From: Clostridia bacterium
GTDB taxonomy: Bacteria; Bacillota; Clostridia; Oscillospirales; QAKW01
Length of the DNA: 6,873 nt
NCBI GenBank assembly: GCA_017442025.1
Contig: JAFSBD010000095.1
Location: forward strand, 1 to 6,873
Direction: 5' to 3'
The notes below the pieces were generated by a model that worked only from the letters and a program-made list of their open reading frames with translations, was not told where the DNA came from and ran no database searches. A program made the position numbers and the translations under genes. The first letter of the stretch is position 1. The number at the start of each line of letters is the position of its first letter. Of the stretch, positions 1 through 6,499 are shown one piece after another.

Positions 1-51
1 GCCTACTACAGCCGCAGTTTCCGCGCCGGTACAGAAGGATTTGAAATTTAA
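1..51 (+). CDS. C-terminal tail of an unidentified protein (partial)
   Basis: An open frame enters at base 1 and ends at the TAA at 49-51. It gives 16 residues, AYYSRSFRAGTEGFEI. The frame is supported by a good terminator hairpin starting 7 bases after the stop, which is what the end of a transcription unit should look like. The tail is too short to assign a family, and I do not recognise it. The gene points the same way as the hydrolase downstream, but the terminator between them suggests separate transcription. Confidence 0.6.
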   Translation, partial: AYYSRSFRAGTEGFEI

Positions 52-57
52 ATCGGG

Positions 58-99
58 GAGACCGGCGGTTCGCAACAGGGACTGCCGGCCTCTTTTGTT
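58..99 (+). terminator. Intrinsic terminator of the upstream gene
   Basis: Two 14-base arms (58-71 and 79-92) pair around a 7-base loop, with one A-C mismatch and a few G-U pairs. The GC-rich core is CCGGC/GCCGG. TTTTGTT follows at 93-99. It lies directly after the stop codon at 49-51, so it should end the transcript of the partial gene at the left edge. Confidence 0.8.
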
Positions 100-167
100 A
101 TCATTTTGTAACGCCATGGAGTGGTGATCCATAGTAAAATAAAGAAAAATTCGTTGAAAGGTGGGGT

Positions 168-1031
168 ATGATGTTGATCGGTCAGTTTTGGGGCACCTCT
201 GCCGCCGAAGGCATTCCCGCGCCTTTCTGCCGCTGCCCGGGTTGCGAAGAAGCCCGCAAAAACGGCGGAAAAAGCCTGCGCACCCGCTCCTGCTTTCGGC
301 TGAGCGATAAGATCATGCTCGATCTGGGCGCGGATGCAGTTACCCAATCGGCGAAATTCGGCGATCTGGCGGATGTGGAGCACATCCTCATCACCCATAC
401 CCATGAAGATCACCTCAACCCCCATATGTTTATGGAATTGGTTTGGGGCAGGGCTTACACTCCCAAAAAGCCCACCCATTTTTATCTCACCGAAGATGCA
501 TTCAAAATGGTGGAGCATTGGCGCAAAACTCCATGGATCGTGAAAGGCATCCTGCCCAAGCTGGAAAAAGAGGGGCTTGTTGTTTTTCATAAACTTTCCT
601 TTGGCGAGCGCATCGAGATCGATGGATGCGGCATCACTCCCTTGGAGGGCAACCATAAAGGCAATGTTGGCGAAAATTCCGCCCTCTACCTCATCGACCT
701 GCCCGACGGGCGCAAGCTTTTCTATGGCCTGGATAGCGGCCCCTACCTGCCCCAAACCTTAGAGGCCTTAAAAGCCCATCAGATCGACCTTTTCATCAGC
801 GAATGCTCCCTGGGGCTGAGCGATGCCAAAAACCCGGGGCATCTGAGTTTTCCCGAGGTGGAGACCCTGCTGAAGCAACTGGCCGATCAAGGAACGCTGA
901 CCGCCAAAAGCCATGTTTGGATCAGCCATATCAGCCACCGCACCTCCCATCCCGAAATGGTGGCAGCGGCGGAAAAGCTCTCCTTCCCTTTTCCGGTGGA
1001 GATCGCCTGGGACGGCCTGAAAATTCTTTAG
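168..1031 (+). CDS. MBL-fold metallohydrolase, PhnP-like
   Basis: This is a 287-residue metallo-beta-lactamase-fold hydrolase, probably cytoplasmic, since no signal peptide or membrane segment is visible. The metal-binding signature THTHEDH places ligands at H77, H79, D81 and H82. Further likely ligands are H163 (GNHK), D189 (YGLDSG) and H254 (ISHISH). Near the N-terminus, GTSAAEGIP is followed by C21-R-C23-P-G-C26. This matches the GTG...G.P..C.C..C pattern of PhnP-type phosphodiesterases, where such cysteines bind a structural zinc. PhnP cleaves phosphoribosyl cyclic phosphate in phosphonate breakdown, but no phn genes are visible here, so the substrate is unknown. AAAGG at 157-161 is the ribosome binding site. 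Two adjacent ATGs (168 and 171) are both usable, and the second has the more usual 9-base spacing. The gene ends at a bidirectional terminator. Confidence 0.9.
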   Translation: MMLIGQFWGTSAAEGIPAPFCRCPGCEEARKNGGKSLRTRSCFRLSDKIMLDLGADAVTQSAKFGDLADVEHILITHTHEDHLNPHMFMELVWGRAYTPKKPTHFYLTEDAFKMVEHWRKTPWIVKGILPKLEKEGLVVFHKLSFGERIEIDGCGITPLEGNHKGNVGENSALYLIDLPDGRKLFYGLDSGPYLPQTLEALKAHQIDLFISECSLGLSDAKNPGHLSFPEVETLLKQLADQGTLTAKSHVWISHISHRTSHPEMVAAAEKLSFPFPVEIAWDGLKIL

Positions 1032-1038
1032 AAAACGC

Positions 1039-1074
1039 AAAAAAACTCTGAACCATTCGGTTCAGAGCTTTTTA
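1039..1074. terminator. Bidirectional intrinsic terminator between convergent genes
   Basis: A perfect 9-bp stem, CTCTGAACC at 1046-1054 and GGTTCAGAG at 1059-1067, closes a 4-base loop ATTC. On the plus strand it is followed by CTTTTTATT. On the minus strand it is followed by seven Ts, seen as seven As at 1039-1045. The hydrolase stop lies 14 bases to the left of the stem and the minus-strand gene stop lies 7 bases to the right, so one hairpin serves both. Confidence 0.92.
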
Positions 1075-1500
1075 TTATCTGTAATCAATTTCGATAATAC
1101 AACCTTCATTGACATAGGCTTGGGATAGGGCATTCTCATGCATCCCGTCGATCTTCACATAAAATTGCTTGGAAGAATTGGCCATCACGCCCATGAAGGA
1201 GCGGAAAGTGTTGTTCGCCACCAGCGGCTGGCGAAAATCCTCATAGATCTCGGGATAATCCAGCGAAAAGATCTCGGCTACCGAAGCCTCGCTATCCACG
1301 ATCAATTCCCGCTTTTCCATATCCCGCCCTTCGCCCAGGCCGGTAACGGTAACATAAACGGGGACATAGTCCGGTTTTTCCTTCCCAAAAGTATTCCAGC
1401 AAATAAGGGTGGTTACCCCGACAGCGATCACCAGCAGAATTGCGGTGGAGATGGCCCAATGCTTGGCGATCCACCGAAGGATATCAGCAAATACCTTCAT
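1075..1500 (-). CDS. Small membrane-anchored extracytoplasmic protein
   Basis: This 141-residue protein has a short N-terminal stretch with few charges, one hydrophobic helix at about residues 16-35, and then a soluble domain that should lie outside the membrane. The domain starts with a beta strand (VPVYVTVTG, 47-54). It ends with FYVKIDG (113-119), an alanine/tyrosine segment and NEGCIIEIDY (131-140). That order (strand, helix-like middle, aromatic-x-V-x-I/V-x-G, then N/D-G-x-x-I-x-x-x-Y at the end) resembles the beta-grasp DUF4430/transcobalamin-C-like domains. This is inference from pattern, not a firm assignment. The start lies 7 bases after the stop of the substrate-binding protein gene, with AAAGGAA (1511-1517 on the plus strand) as ribosome binding site inside that gene's end. 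The two genes are therefore almost certainly co-transcribed, and the products may meet at the cell surface. Confidence 0.8.
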   Translation of the reverse strand: MKVFADILRWIAKHWAISTAILLVIAVGVTTLICWNTFGKEKPDYVPVYVTVTGLGEGRDMEKRELIVDSEASVAEIFSLDYPEIYEDFRQPLVANNTFRSFMGVMANSSKQFYVKIDGMHENALSQAYVNEGCIIEIDYR

Positions 1501-1507
1501 CGGTCGA

Positions 1508-2815
1508 TCATTCCTTTGCAGCCTTCGCGTCGATCTCGGCCTTGGTTGCCTCCTGCAGTGCAGCAGTCATATCCTTGCCGGTCAGAGCCTTGCGGAAGCC
1601 TTCAACGGTGGTATCCATCGAAGCGGCATATGTACGCATGGGGAAATCTGCGGCGGTAGCATTGCCGATCATCTCGTTGAGAGAAGTCTCGAAGGTGGAA
1701 TAGGCGATCTCGTCATAATAGGCAGCGTTGCAGGTATAGGCCGCATCACCCATGACCAGGTCGGTGAAATCGGCAGAAGCCATATAATCTTCGCCCAGCA
1801 ATTCGATGATCGCTTCGGCATAGCGGCTGTTGGTATGATTAAAGCAGGCCTTGGAAACATAGACCCCGTGGCTGATATCGCCAACAAATGCACCGGACTC
1901 ACGCTTACCGGTAGGAGTTGCGGGGAAGGCAATGATCTTGGTTTCTTCCATATCGATATCTTCTACCATCTCAGAAGCGGGAGCCACGATCATGGCCGCA
2001 TCGCCGCTGATGAAGGAATCCTTGGCATCCTCAAAGGAAACGTTATAGCAATCGGGGGTGAAGGCACCGGCCTTCTCCAATTCTTTGATATCCTTTGCGG
2101 CGCGCTCCCAGCTGGACATCAGGCCGAAGGTGGGCTGATAGCTATGCTCGGCAGTACCGCCCTCAGAAAGGATCATTTCGTCGACCATATATTCCAGGCC
2201 CTTATCGGCAAAACCGGCGGCGATGGGGGTAATTCCCTTCGCCTTCAGCTTAGCAACCGCATCCAGAAGGGTGGCCCAGGAAGTGGGCTCTGCGATCTGA
2301 TTGGCCTCGAAGATGGCGCTATTGAAGAACAGACCCTGATAAGTACCGAAGGTAGGATGCATGTAGCTGGAAAGATCTTCTTCCACCGCCAGCACCTTAA
2401 CCGCAGGATTCATCTCATCAAAATAGTTGGCGTACTTTACCTTAATATCATCATAATCAACAACGGCATCGTTGGCGATCGCATCGGTAACCGCCTGATT
2501 ATGATCGGAGAAGAAGAGCGCAACCTTACCGCTCTTGACCTTCTTCATGAATTTAGCCAGCCCCTTCTCATCGGAAGGAACGGTTTCGAAGGAAAGCTTA
2601 ATGTTGTTGAAATCTGCAAAATCCTCTGTCCAAACCTTGAGAACAGGAACCCAGTCGGTAACGAACGCTTCGTCCTTGGTGCTGACAGGGATGCCGATCT
2701 TCATCTCCAGAACCTGATCCTCTTCCGTCTCACCGAAGCCGGAGCAGCCGGTGAAGAGCGACAAAGAAAGGATCAATGCCAAAAATAAACAAATCAGTTT
2801 TGTTGCTTTTTTCAT
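1508..2815 (-). CDS. ABC-type substrate-binding lipoprotein (family 1 solute-binding)
   Basis: This 435-residue secreted lipoprotein has a lysine-containing n-region, a hydrophobic core and a lipobox ending FTGC, with lipidated C24. The mature part follows the family 1 extracellular solute-binding pattern. YQGLFFNSAIFEANQIAEP (159-177) corresponds to the usual 'Y..L.YN..iFe..gI..P' signature. TSWATLLDAVAKLKAKGITPIA (178-199) is the typical 'tW.ell.a..kLka.Gi.Pi' helix, and FISGDAAMIV (268-277) is the usual 'f..G.aaM' site. The C-terminus has LTGKDMTAALQEA (411-423). Family members mostly bind sugars or oligosaccharides, but the ligand here cannot be read. The length is normal. The start is fixed by GGAGG at 2826-2830, 10 bases from the ATG. 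No permease or ATPase gene is in the window. The only partner is the small membrane protein downstream. Confidence 0.92.
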   Translation of the reverse strand: MKKATKLICLFLALILSLSLFTGCSGFGETEEDQVLEMKIGIPVSTKDEAFVTDWVPVLKVWTEDFADFNNIKLSFETVPSDEKGLAKFMKKVKSGKVALFFSDHNQAVTDAIANDAVVDYDDIKVKYANYFDEMNPAVKVLAVEEDLSSYMHPTFGTYQGLFFNSAIFEANQIAEPTSWATLLDAVAKLKAKGITPIAAGFADKGLEYMVDEMILSEGGTAEHSYQPTFGLMSSWERAAKDIKELEKAGAFTPDCYNVSFEDAKDSFISGDAAMIVAPASEMVEDIDMEETKIIAFPATPTGKRESGAFVGDISHGVYVSKACFNHTNSRYAEAIIELLGEDYMASADFTDLVMGDAAYTCNAAYYDEIAYSTFETSLNEMIGNATAADFPMRTYAASMDTTVEGFRKALTGKDMTAALQEATKAEIDAKAAKE

Positions 2816-2829
2816 TCTAAAAGAACCTC

Positions 2830-2865
2830 CGCCTTTACTTTACTATAAATAATAACATAAAGGCG
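2830..2865. repeat. 8-bp inverted repeat in the leader of the substrate-binding protein gene
   Basis: CGCCTTTA at 2830-2837 and TAAAGGCG at 2858-2865 are perfect inverted copies separated by 20 A/T-rich bases. The right-hand arm on the transcript abuts and shares one base with the GGAGG ribosome binding site at 2826-2830. It could be an operator around the candidate -10 or, in longer transcripts, a hairpin near the start site. Function is inference. Confidence 0.5.
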
Positions 2866-2870
2866 AATTA
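2842..2870 (-). promoter_or_regulatory. Candidate sigma-A promoter for the substrate-binding protein operon
   Basis: On the minus strand TATAGT (2842-2847) matches five of six -10 bases and sits between the arms of the inverted repeat. The -35 region at 17 bp (2865-2870, TAATTC on the minus strand) is poor. The 80-base gap from the spoIIR stop has no clear terminator, so a separate start is plausible but not proven. An activator would be expected with such a weak -35. Confidence 0.35.
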
Positions 2871-2895
2871 AAATAAAGGGGTTTTTTAAAATTAT

Positions 2896-3522
2896 TTATA
2901 ATTTCTTTAAAAAATTCACAAAATAGCCCCACCATTCCGCCAAAGCGAACTTGAGACGCAAGGTCGGTGCGCTTTTTTCCAGAAAAGCGGTCTGTTCCTC
3001 GCCCACCACCGCCGCCATCTCTCGCTCCGCACCTTCGGCGGCAACGGCGGGCGACAGGCAAAGAGCCGGATAAAGGACACACCAGAAGTTCTCCCCCTTG
3101 GCCGCGCCGATCCGGATGCTGACCGCTTGATAGTTGCCCGCGGGAAAGGAGAGATTTCCATAGACTTTGGTGGGGAAAAACCGCTCCCCCACCTCCACCG
3201 TTACCGATTCCTCGCACCCTTCCCGCCGCAGGATCTGCTCGGCTTGCTCTTTCAGCAGAGGGGCACTTTCCCGCGCGGTCTCCAAGGCATCGGCAGGGTC
3301 GGTGCAGGGGGTGAAAAGCAGGCGGATCTGCTCAAAAAGCCCGTCCCGCACCTTCAATTTCAACGCCTGATCCGATGCATCATCGGACGCTCCGACAACA
3401 TGAAACCGCACCACCTTTTGCTCCACCTGCGCCGCATCCTGCGCCCCGCTGATCCAAAGATAAACAAACGCACCCAACAGCACCGCCGCAGGAACCAGAA
3501 TGTAAAATAATTTTTGTTTCAT
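2896..3522 (-). CDS. spoIIR: Stage II sporulation protein R
   Basis: SpoIIR is made in the forespore and acts in the space between forespore and mother cell. There it triggers the SpoIIGA protease to cleave pro-sigma-E. The 208-residue product has an N-terminal hydrophobic segment (about 6-24, signal or anchor) and then the family landmarks: VVRFHVVGASD (37-47), LKVRDGL (56-62), FFPTKVYGN (115-123), PAGNYQAV (127-134) and WCVLYPALC (147-155). It ends with KFALAEWWGYF, as clostridial members do. The frame stays open upstream to 3627, but the start chosen is the ATG at 3520-3522. GGAGGT lies 8 bases before it (3531-3536), and the upstream extension would overlap the preceding gene's terminator and lacks SpoIIR character. 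The gene stands alone, separated from its upstream neighbour by a strong terminator. Confidence 0.95.
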   Translation of the reverse strand: MKQKLFYILVPAAVLLGAFVYLWISGAQDAAQVEQKVVRFHVVGASDDASDQALKLKVRDGLFEQIRLLFTPCTDPADALETARESAPLLKEQAEQILRREGCEESVTVEVGERFFPTKVYGNLSFPAGNYQAVSIRIGAAKGENFWCVLYPALCLSPAVAAEGAEREMAAVVGEEQTAFLEKSAPTLRLKFALAEWWGYFVNFLKKL

Positions 3523-3544
3523 AAAAAAATACCTCCGTGCCTTC

Positions 3545-3574
3545 ATTCTCGACACAGGGAGGGGGGTTCTATTC
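3545..3574 (-). promoter_or_regulatory. Candidate sigma-F promoter of spoIIR
   Basis: On the minus strand GAATA (3570-3574) resembles the sigma-F -35 element GYATA (4 of 5). After 16 bases GTCGAGAAT (3545-3553) fits the -10 pattern GGnnAnAMT with one mismatch. The B. subtilis spoIIR gene is known to be sigma-F dependent, so such an element is expected here. The predicted start would leave a short leader of roughly 15-20 bases, with the ribosome binding site close to the 5' end. This is the best match I found, not a certain one. Confidence 0.4.
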
Positions 3575-3625
3575 AAAAAACGCAGCGTTTGCCAAGTACC
3601 CTTAAGGACACTTGGCAAACGCCGC
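3575..3625 (-). terminator. Strong intrinsic terminator of the leucine-rich-repeat protein gene
   Basis: Arms of 20 bases (3606-3625 and 3582-3601) pair throughout with only three G-U pairs and a TTAA loop (3602-3605). The core is a 13-bp perfect GCGTTTGCCAAGT/ACTTGGCAAACGC stem. On the minus strand it is followed by G and then six Ts (3575-3580). It begins 9 bases after the stop at 3635 and insulates spoIIR from transcription of the upstream gene. Confidence 0.93.
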
Positions 3626-3634
3626 AAGATTTTT

Positions 3635-5671
3635 CTATTCTTTCTTTTTACGCAAACGGCGGATCAACGCTTTGATCCAGAAAAATAAGCCTACCCCCGC
3701 CAAAAGCTTCAGAAAAAGTATTATATGCGGTGTTAGAACCACAAAAGGCGGAATCATGATCAGGATATAGTCTTTTTGTTCTCCGTATTCATCAAAAAAC
3801 GCCTTTCCTTGATCCACATAGCAATAAACCAGCGTGTGGCGGTCGGTTTTAAAGGGGCGAGGATCATACCCTGCGACCTCGGAAAATTCCTGCGCGCCGG
3901 GGAAATCAACCTTTTTTCCGCCGATGATCACCCTTGCCAGATTATCGCAACAAAAGGACGATGCGCTGACGGAAGATCGATTGGGGATATAGAGCGTTTT
4001 CAATTGATCGGCACCATTGAAGCACCCTTGCAAAACATTTGCCCCATCCCCCAGATCCACCTTTTTCAAGGCGGAACAGTCGGAAAAGGATTGATAAAGT
4101 TCCTTTACCGAATCAGGCAGTTTCACCTTCTTCAATTTGGGGCAATGATTAAAACTTTCATTGATTTTGCGCAGGGTGGAGGGTAATTTCACCTCTTCCA
4201 ATGCTTCCAGATCATTGAAGCAATTATCAATTTGGGTTACCCCCTCCTCCACCACCAACCGACGGATCTTCTTATCGGTTTTGATTTTGATCACATTATC
4301 ATAAAAATCCTCATAGATCCAGACGCGCGGATAATGATTTTTAATTTTCGTTTCGGATACGGTCAGCGTTCCGCTCTTTTCATCAAACTGCAAAGCTCCG
4401 CTTTGCTGCTCCTGCAGGGATTCGATTCTTTCCCGTATTTCTCCCCCGAACCATTTTTCCTCGGGAACCGGAAAATCGCGGTAATTCTCTTGGGTTGCCA
4501 CCTCGCCCTTTTTCAATAAATAGGTGTTTCGCTCCCCTAAAACAGCCTGCTGATCCGCATAGCAAAAGACCACCGTTCCATCCTTGTTTTCAAAACCCGC
4601 TTCGATGCGCACAGAAGGACCGCCCAGCAAAATGGCGGCCGTTGCAACACTACAAAAAACCTTCCCCTGCAACACCGAACCATCGGGAATCACCACTGAT
4701 TCTATATCGCTTGCCGTGAAGTTCTCATCTTCTTCCATCAGCCCCAAGGTCAACGGCCCCGCAAAATCAACCTTGCAAAGGTCGTAGCATTCATTAAAAG
4801 AACGTTTCCCAAGCACCCGAAGAGAAGCAGGAAATTCCGCCGCCTTCAATTTTGGCGCATCGGAAAAAGAACCTTCGATCCGCTCCAACCCTTTGGGCAA
4901 TTGGACCGCCTCCAGCAACGGCAGATGATTAAAGGAATTATAGATGCCAATGATCCCATCTTGGATCACCAACTTTTTAAGCAGTCTATCTTGGGTATAA
5001 TTTAGCCTTAAAAGATATTCTTGCGGCACCTCTGCCATTCGGAAATCGCGAATCTCTCCCCTTCCACGCACCGTTAGGGTGCCGCTTTTTTCATCGAATG
5101 CGGCTGTAATCCCCTCGCCAAAATCGGCGAATTGATAATACATCCAGCGGGGCTTATGGGCAACCCCCTTCCAATATACCTTTTTCAGGTAGATCGTACT
5201 TTCGTTGTAAAAGCTATTGAAGTCGATGCGCTCGAATCCATCCGGAAAGTCCAGGCGAAAAAGCGCGCCGCAATCCTGAAATGAACGTCGGATGGTTTTA
5301 AGGCTTTGGGGAAAAACCACCTCACTAAGATCATAGAGATTGCTAAAGCAATTATCAAGGGTGGTGATCCCCTCGCCAATAACCAGCTTTTTGACCCATC
5401 GGCTCCACATTCCCCGATCGTTCAATTGATAATCATAGCCCGATTCAAACCATTGCACCGAAAAATAATCCCGCAAGGTCCCCTTTCCGTTCACCGTCAG
5501 GGTGCCGGTGGAGGCATCAAATGAAACCTCAAATCCCTCGTTTTTCGCCGCCACTTGCTCATAGAAATAGGCAACCGGATCCGCGCCCTGGGGCAATTGC
5601 TCCGCAAAGGCAACAGGCACCGCCGAAAAAAGAATCATCAAAGCGGCAATCATGCAGATCATGCGTTTCAT
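3635..5671 (-). CDS. BspA-like leucine-rich-repeat surface protein with C-terminal membrane anchor
   Basis: This 678-residue exported protein has a signal peptide (residues 1-23, cleavage likely after AFA). Three modules each open with an 'FD..sGTLTV' strand pair at residues 51-60, 192-201 and 429-438. Each is followed by LRR_5-type repeats at about 94-160, 231-345 and 468-583. The repeat units look like 'CFsnL..LeeVklPqsLk.I..SF..C..Lk.v.lP'. Two modules end in a matching tail, TVVFCYADQQA (366-376) and TLVYCYVDQGKA (613-624). The C-terminus is a long hydrophobic stretch (about 636-669) ending RRLRKKKE, so the protein is probably held in the membrane with the repeats outside. There is no LPXTG motif. 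GGAGGT at 5678-5683 sets the start. LRR_5 proteins of this type often mediate adhesion or surface binding. The ligand here is unknown. Confidence 0.9.
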   Translation of the reverse strand: MKRMICMIAALMILFSAVPVAFAEQLPQGADPVAYFYEQVAAKNEGFEVSFDASTGTLTVNGKGTLRDYFSVQWFESGYDYQLNDRGMWSRWVKKLVIGEGITTLDNCFSNLYDLSEVVFPQSLKTIRRSFQDCGALFRLDFPDGFERIDFNSFYNESTIYLKKVYWKGVAHKPRWMYYQFADFGEGITAAFDEKSGTLTVRGRGEIRDFRMAEVPQEYLLRLNYTQDRLLKKLVIQDGIIGIYNSFNHLPLLEAVQLPKGLERIEGSFSDAPKLKAAEFPASLRVLGKRSFNECYDLCKVDFAGPLTLGLMEEDENFTASDIESVVIPDGSVLQGKVFCSVATAAILLGGPSVRIEAGFENKDGTVVFCYADQQAVLGERNTYLLKKGEVATQENYRDFPVPEEKWFGGEIRERIESLQEQQSGALQFDEKSGTLTVSETKIKNHYPRVWIYEDFYDNVIKIKTDKKIRRLVVEEGVTQIDNCFNDLEALEEVKLPSTLRKINESFNHCPKLKKVKLPDSVKELYQSFSDCSALKKVDLGDGANVLQGCFNGADQLKTLYIPNRSSVSASSFCCDNLARVIIGGKKVDFPGAQEFSEVAGYDPRPFKTDRHTLVYCYVDQGKAFFDEYGEQKDYILIMIPPFVVLTPHIILFLKLLAGVGLFFWIKALIRRLRKKKE
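4358..5521 (-). repeat. Three-copy FDxxxGTLTV module within the leucine-rich-repeat gene
   Basis: The encoded motif FDASTGTLTV, FDEKSGTLTV, FDEKSGTLTV occurs at 5492-5521, 5069-5098 and 4358-4387. The second and third copies are identical in protein sequence. Each introduces a block of leucine-rich repeats, so the gene appears to have grown by module duplication. Confidence 0.8.
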
Positions 5672-5696
5672 AAAGATACCTCCTTTATTAAAGCAT

Positions 5697-5726
5697 AAGG
5701 GCGCAGAATAAACATTCTGCGCCCTT
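5697..5726. terminator. Hairpin between upp and the leucine-rich-repeat gene
   Basis: Arms AAGGGCGCAGAAT (5697-5709) and ATTCTGCGCCCTT (5714-5726) form a perfect 13-bp stem around a 4-base loop. It starts 6 bases after the upp stop and should end the upp transcript. In that direction the following bases are only TTATGCTTTAA. The better T-tract (CTTCCTTTTTATTT) lies on the plus-strand side. It may be leaky toward the gene downstream, or may also stop antisense transcription running into upp. Confidence 0.75.
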
Positions 5727-5731
5727 CCTTT

Positions 5732-6361
5732 TTATTTGGTTCCAAAAATACGGTCGCCGGCATCGCCCAGGCCGGGGATGATATAGCCGTTCTCATTGAG
5801 CCGTTCATCCACATGGGCGCAATAGATATCCACATCCGGATGGGCTTCGGTGAGGGCTTCGATCCCTTCGGGAGCCGCGATCAGACACATAAATTTGATT
5901 TTTTTTCCGCCGAGCTGCTTGATCTGATTGATGGCATCGATGGCAGAACCGCCGGTGGCCAGCATGGGATCGACAACGATCGCCAACCGCTTGCCGATAT
6001 TGGCGGGCAGCTTGCAATAATAAGGATGAGGCTCAAGGGTCTCCTCATCGCGGTACATACCGATATGGCCCACCCGAGCAGAAGGCACCAGGTTCAAAAC
6101 ACCGTTGACCATGCCAAGGCCTGCGCGCAGAATGGGGATGACCGCCAGCTTGACCCCGGCGATCACATTGGTTTTGGTTTTAGCCATGGGGGTGGTGATC
6201 TCCACCTCCTCCAGCGGGAGATCCCGCATAGATTCATAACACATCAGCATGGTGATCTCCTCCACCAACGCCCGAAATTGGTTACTGCTGGTGCTGACAT
6301 CACGCAAAATAGAGATCTTATGCTGGATCAGGGGATGATCGAAGACGATAACATTTGCCAT
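5732..6361 (-). CDS. upp: Uracil phosphoribosyltransferase
   Basis: This cytoplasmic salvage enzyme converts uracil and PRPP to UMP and diphosphate. The 209-residue product has the normal family length and clear landmarks. These are FDHPLIQHK (7-15), the RAGLGM segment (79-84), GMYRDEETLEP.PYY (101-115), the PRPP-binding loop VVDPMLATGGSA (129-140), and the uracil-binding C-terminus GYIIPGLGDAGDRIFGTK (192-209). The open frame continues upstream to 6586, but the ATG at 6359-6361 is the start. It begins the conserved sequence, has AGAAGG 9 bases before it (6371-6376), and follows a sigma-A promoter whose start point lies near 6392. A start further upstream would precede the transcript. It is divergent from pyrR, another uracil-related gene. 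No attenuator is seen in its leader of about 30 bases. Confidence 0.97.
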   Translation of the reverse strand: MANVIVFDHPLIQHKISILRDVSTSSNQFRALVEEITMLMCYESMRDLPLEEVEITTPMAKTKTNVIAGVKLAVIPILRAGLGMVNGVLNLVPSARVGHIGMYRDEETLEPHPYYCKLPANIGKRLAIVVDPMLATGGSAIDAINQIKQLGGKKIKFMCLIAAPEGIEALTEAHPDVDIYCAHVDERLNENGYIIPGLGDAGDRIFGTK

Positions 6362-6398
6362 GCTACTATACCTTCTTTTCTTATATTTATTTGATTTA

Positions 6399-6427
6399 AT
6401 CGTATCACCGCGGGGTATCTTTGTCAA
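6399..6427 (-). promoter_or_regulatory. Sigma-A promoter of upp
   Basis: On the minus strand a perfect TTGACA (6422-6427) is followed after 17 bases by TACGAT (6399-6404). A TG one base upstream of the -10 gives an extended -10 element. Transcription should start near 6392, about 30 bases before the upp ATG. Confidence 0.88.
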
Positions 6428-6464
6428 GGGGAAAAAAATAATCGCGAAATGTCGAAAAAGGGGG

Positions 6465-6493
6465 TTTACAAATCGATGAAATAAGAGTATACT
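6465..6493 (+). promoter_or_regulatory. Sigma-A promoter of the pyrR leader
   Basis: TTTACA (6465-6470), a 17-base spacer and TATACT (6488-6493) each match five of six consensus bases. Transcription should start near 6500, placing the attenuator at the very 5' end of the message. The -35 boxes of this promoter and the upp promoter lie 37 bases apart, back to back. Confidence 0.88.
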
Positions 6494-6499
6494 TTTAAA

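Noticed and set aside
116..132. Short inverted repeat ATGGA-7-TCCAT before the hydrolase gene
   Set aside because: Arms of only 5 bp are expected by chance in an intergenic stretch. I would not call an operator from it.
106..135. Promoter candidate for the hydrolase gene: TTGTAA, 18 bases, CATAGT
   Set aside because: The -10 matches only four of six bases, and other spacings give no better pair. A promoter is expected here but I cannot place it.
48..755. 235-residue minus-strand open frame opposite the hydrolase gene
   Set aside because: It is antisense to a gene with clear metal-binding motifs, runs through the upstream terminator, and has no recognisable domain.
1409..2788. 459-residue plus-strand open frame opposite the substrate-binding protein gene
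   Set aside because: It is a shadow of the real minus-strand gene, which has a lipobox, family motifs and a good ribosome binding site. The long antisense frame follows from codon bias.
3553..3569. G-rich run on the plus strand (possible quadruplex)
   Set aside because: There are only two G tracts (3 and 6 Gs) separated by one base, which is too few for a convincing quadruplex.
3523..3627. 35-residue N-terminal extension of SpoIIR
   Set aside because: The GGAGGT site 8 bases before the ATG at 3520-3522 fixes the start. The extension is coded by the preceding terminator hairpin and candidate promoter.
5813..6394. 193-residue plus-strand open frame opposite upp
   Set aside because: It is antisense to a highly conserved enzyme, has no ribosome binding site of note, and resembles no family.
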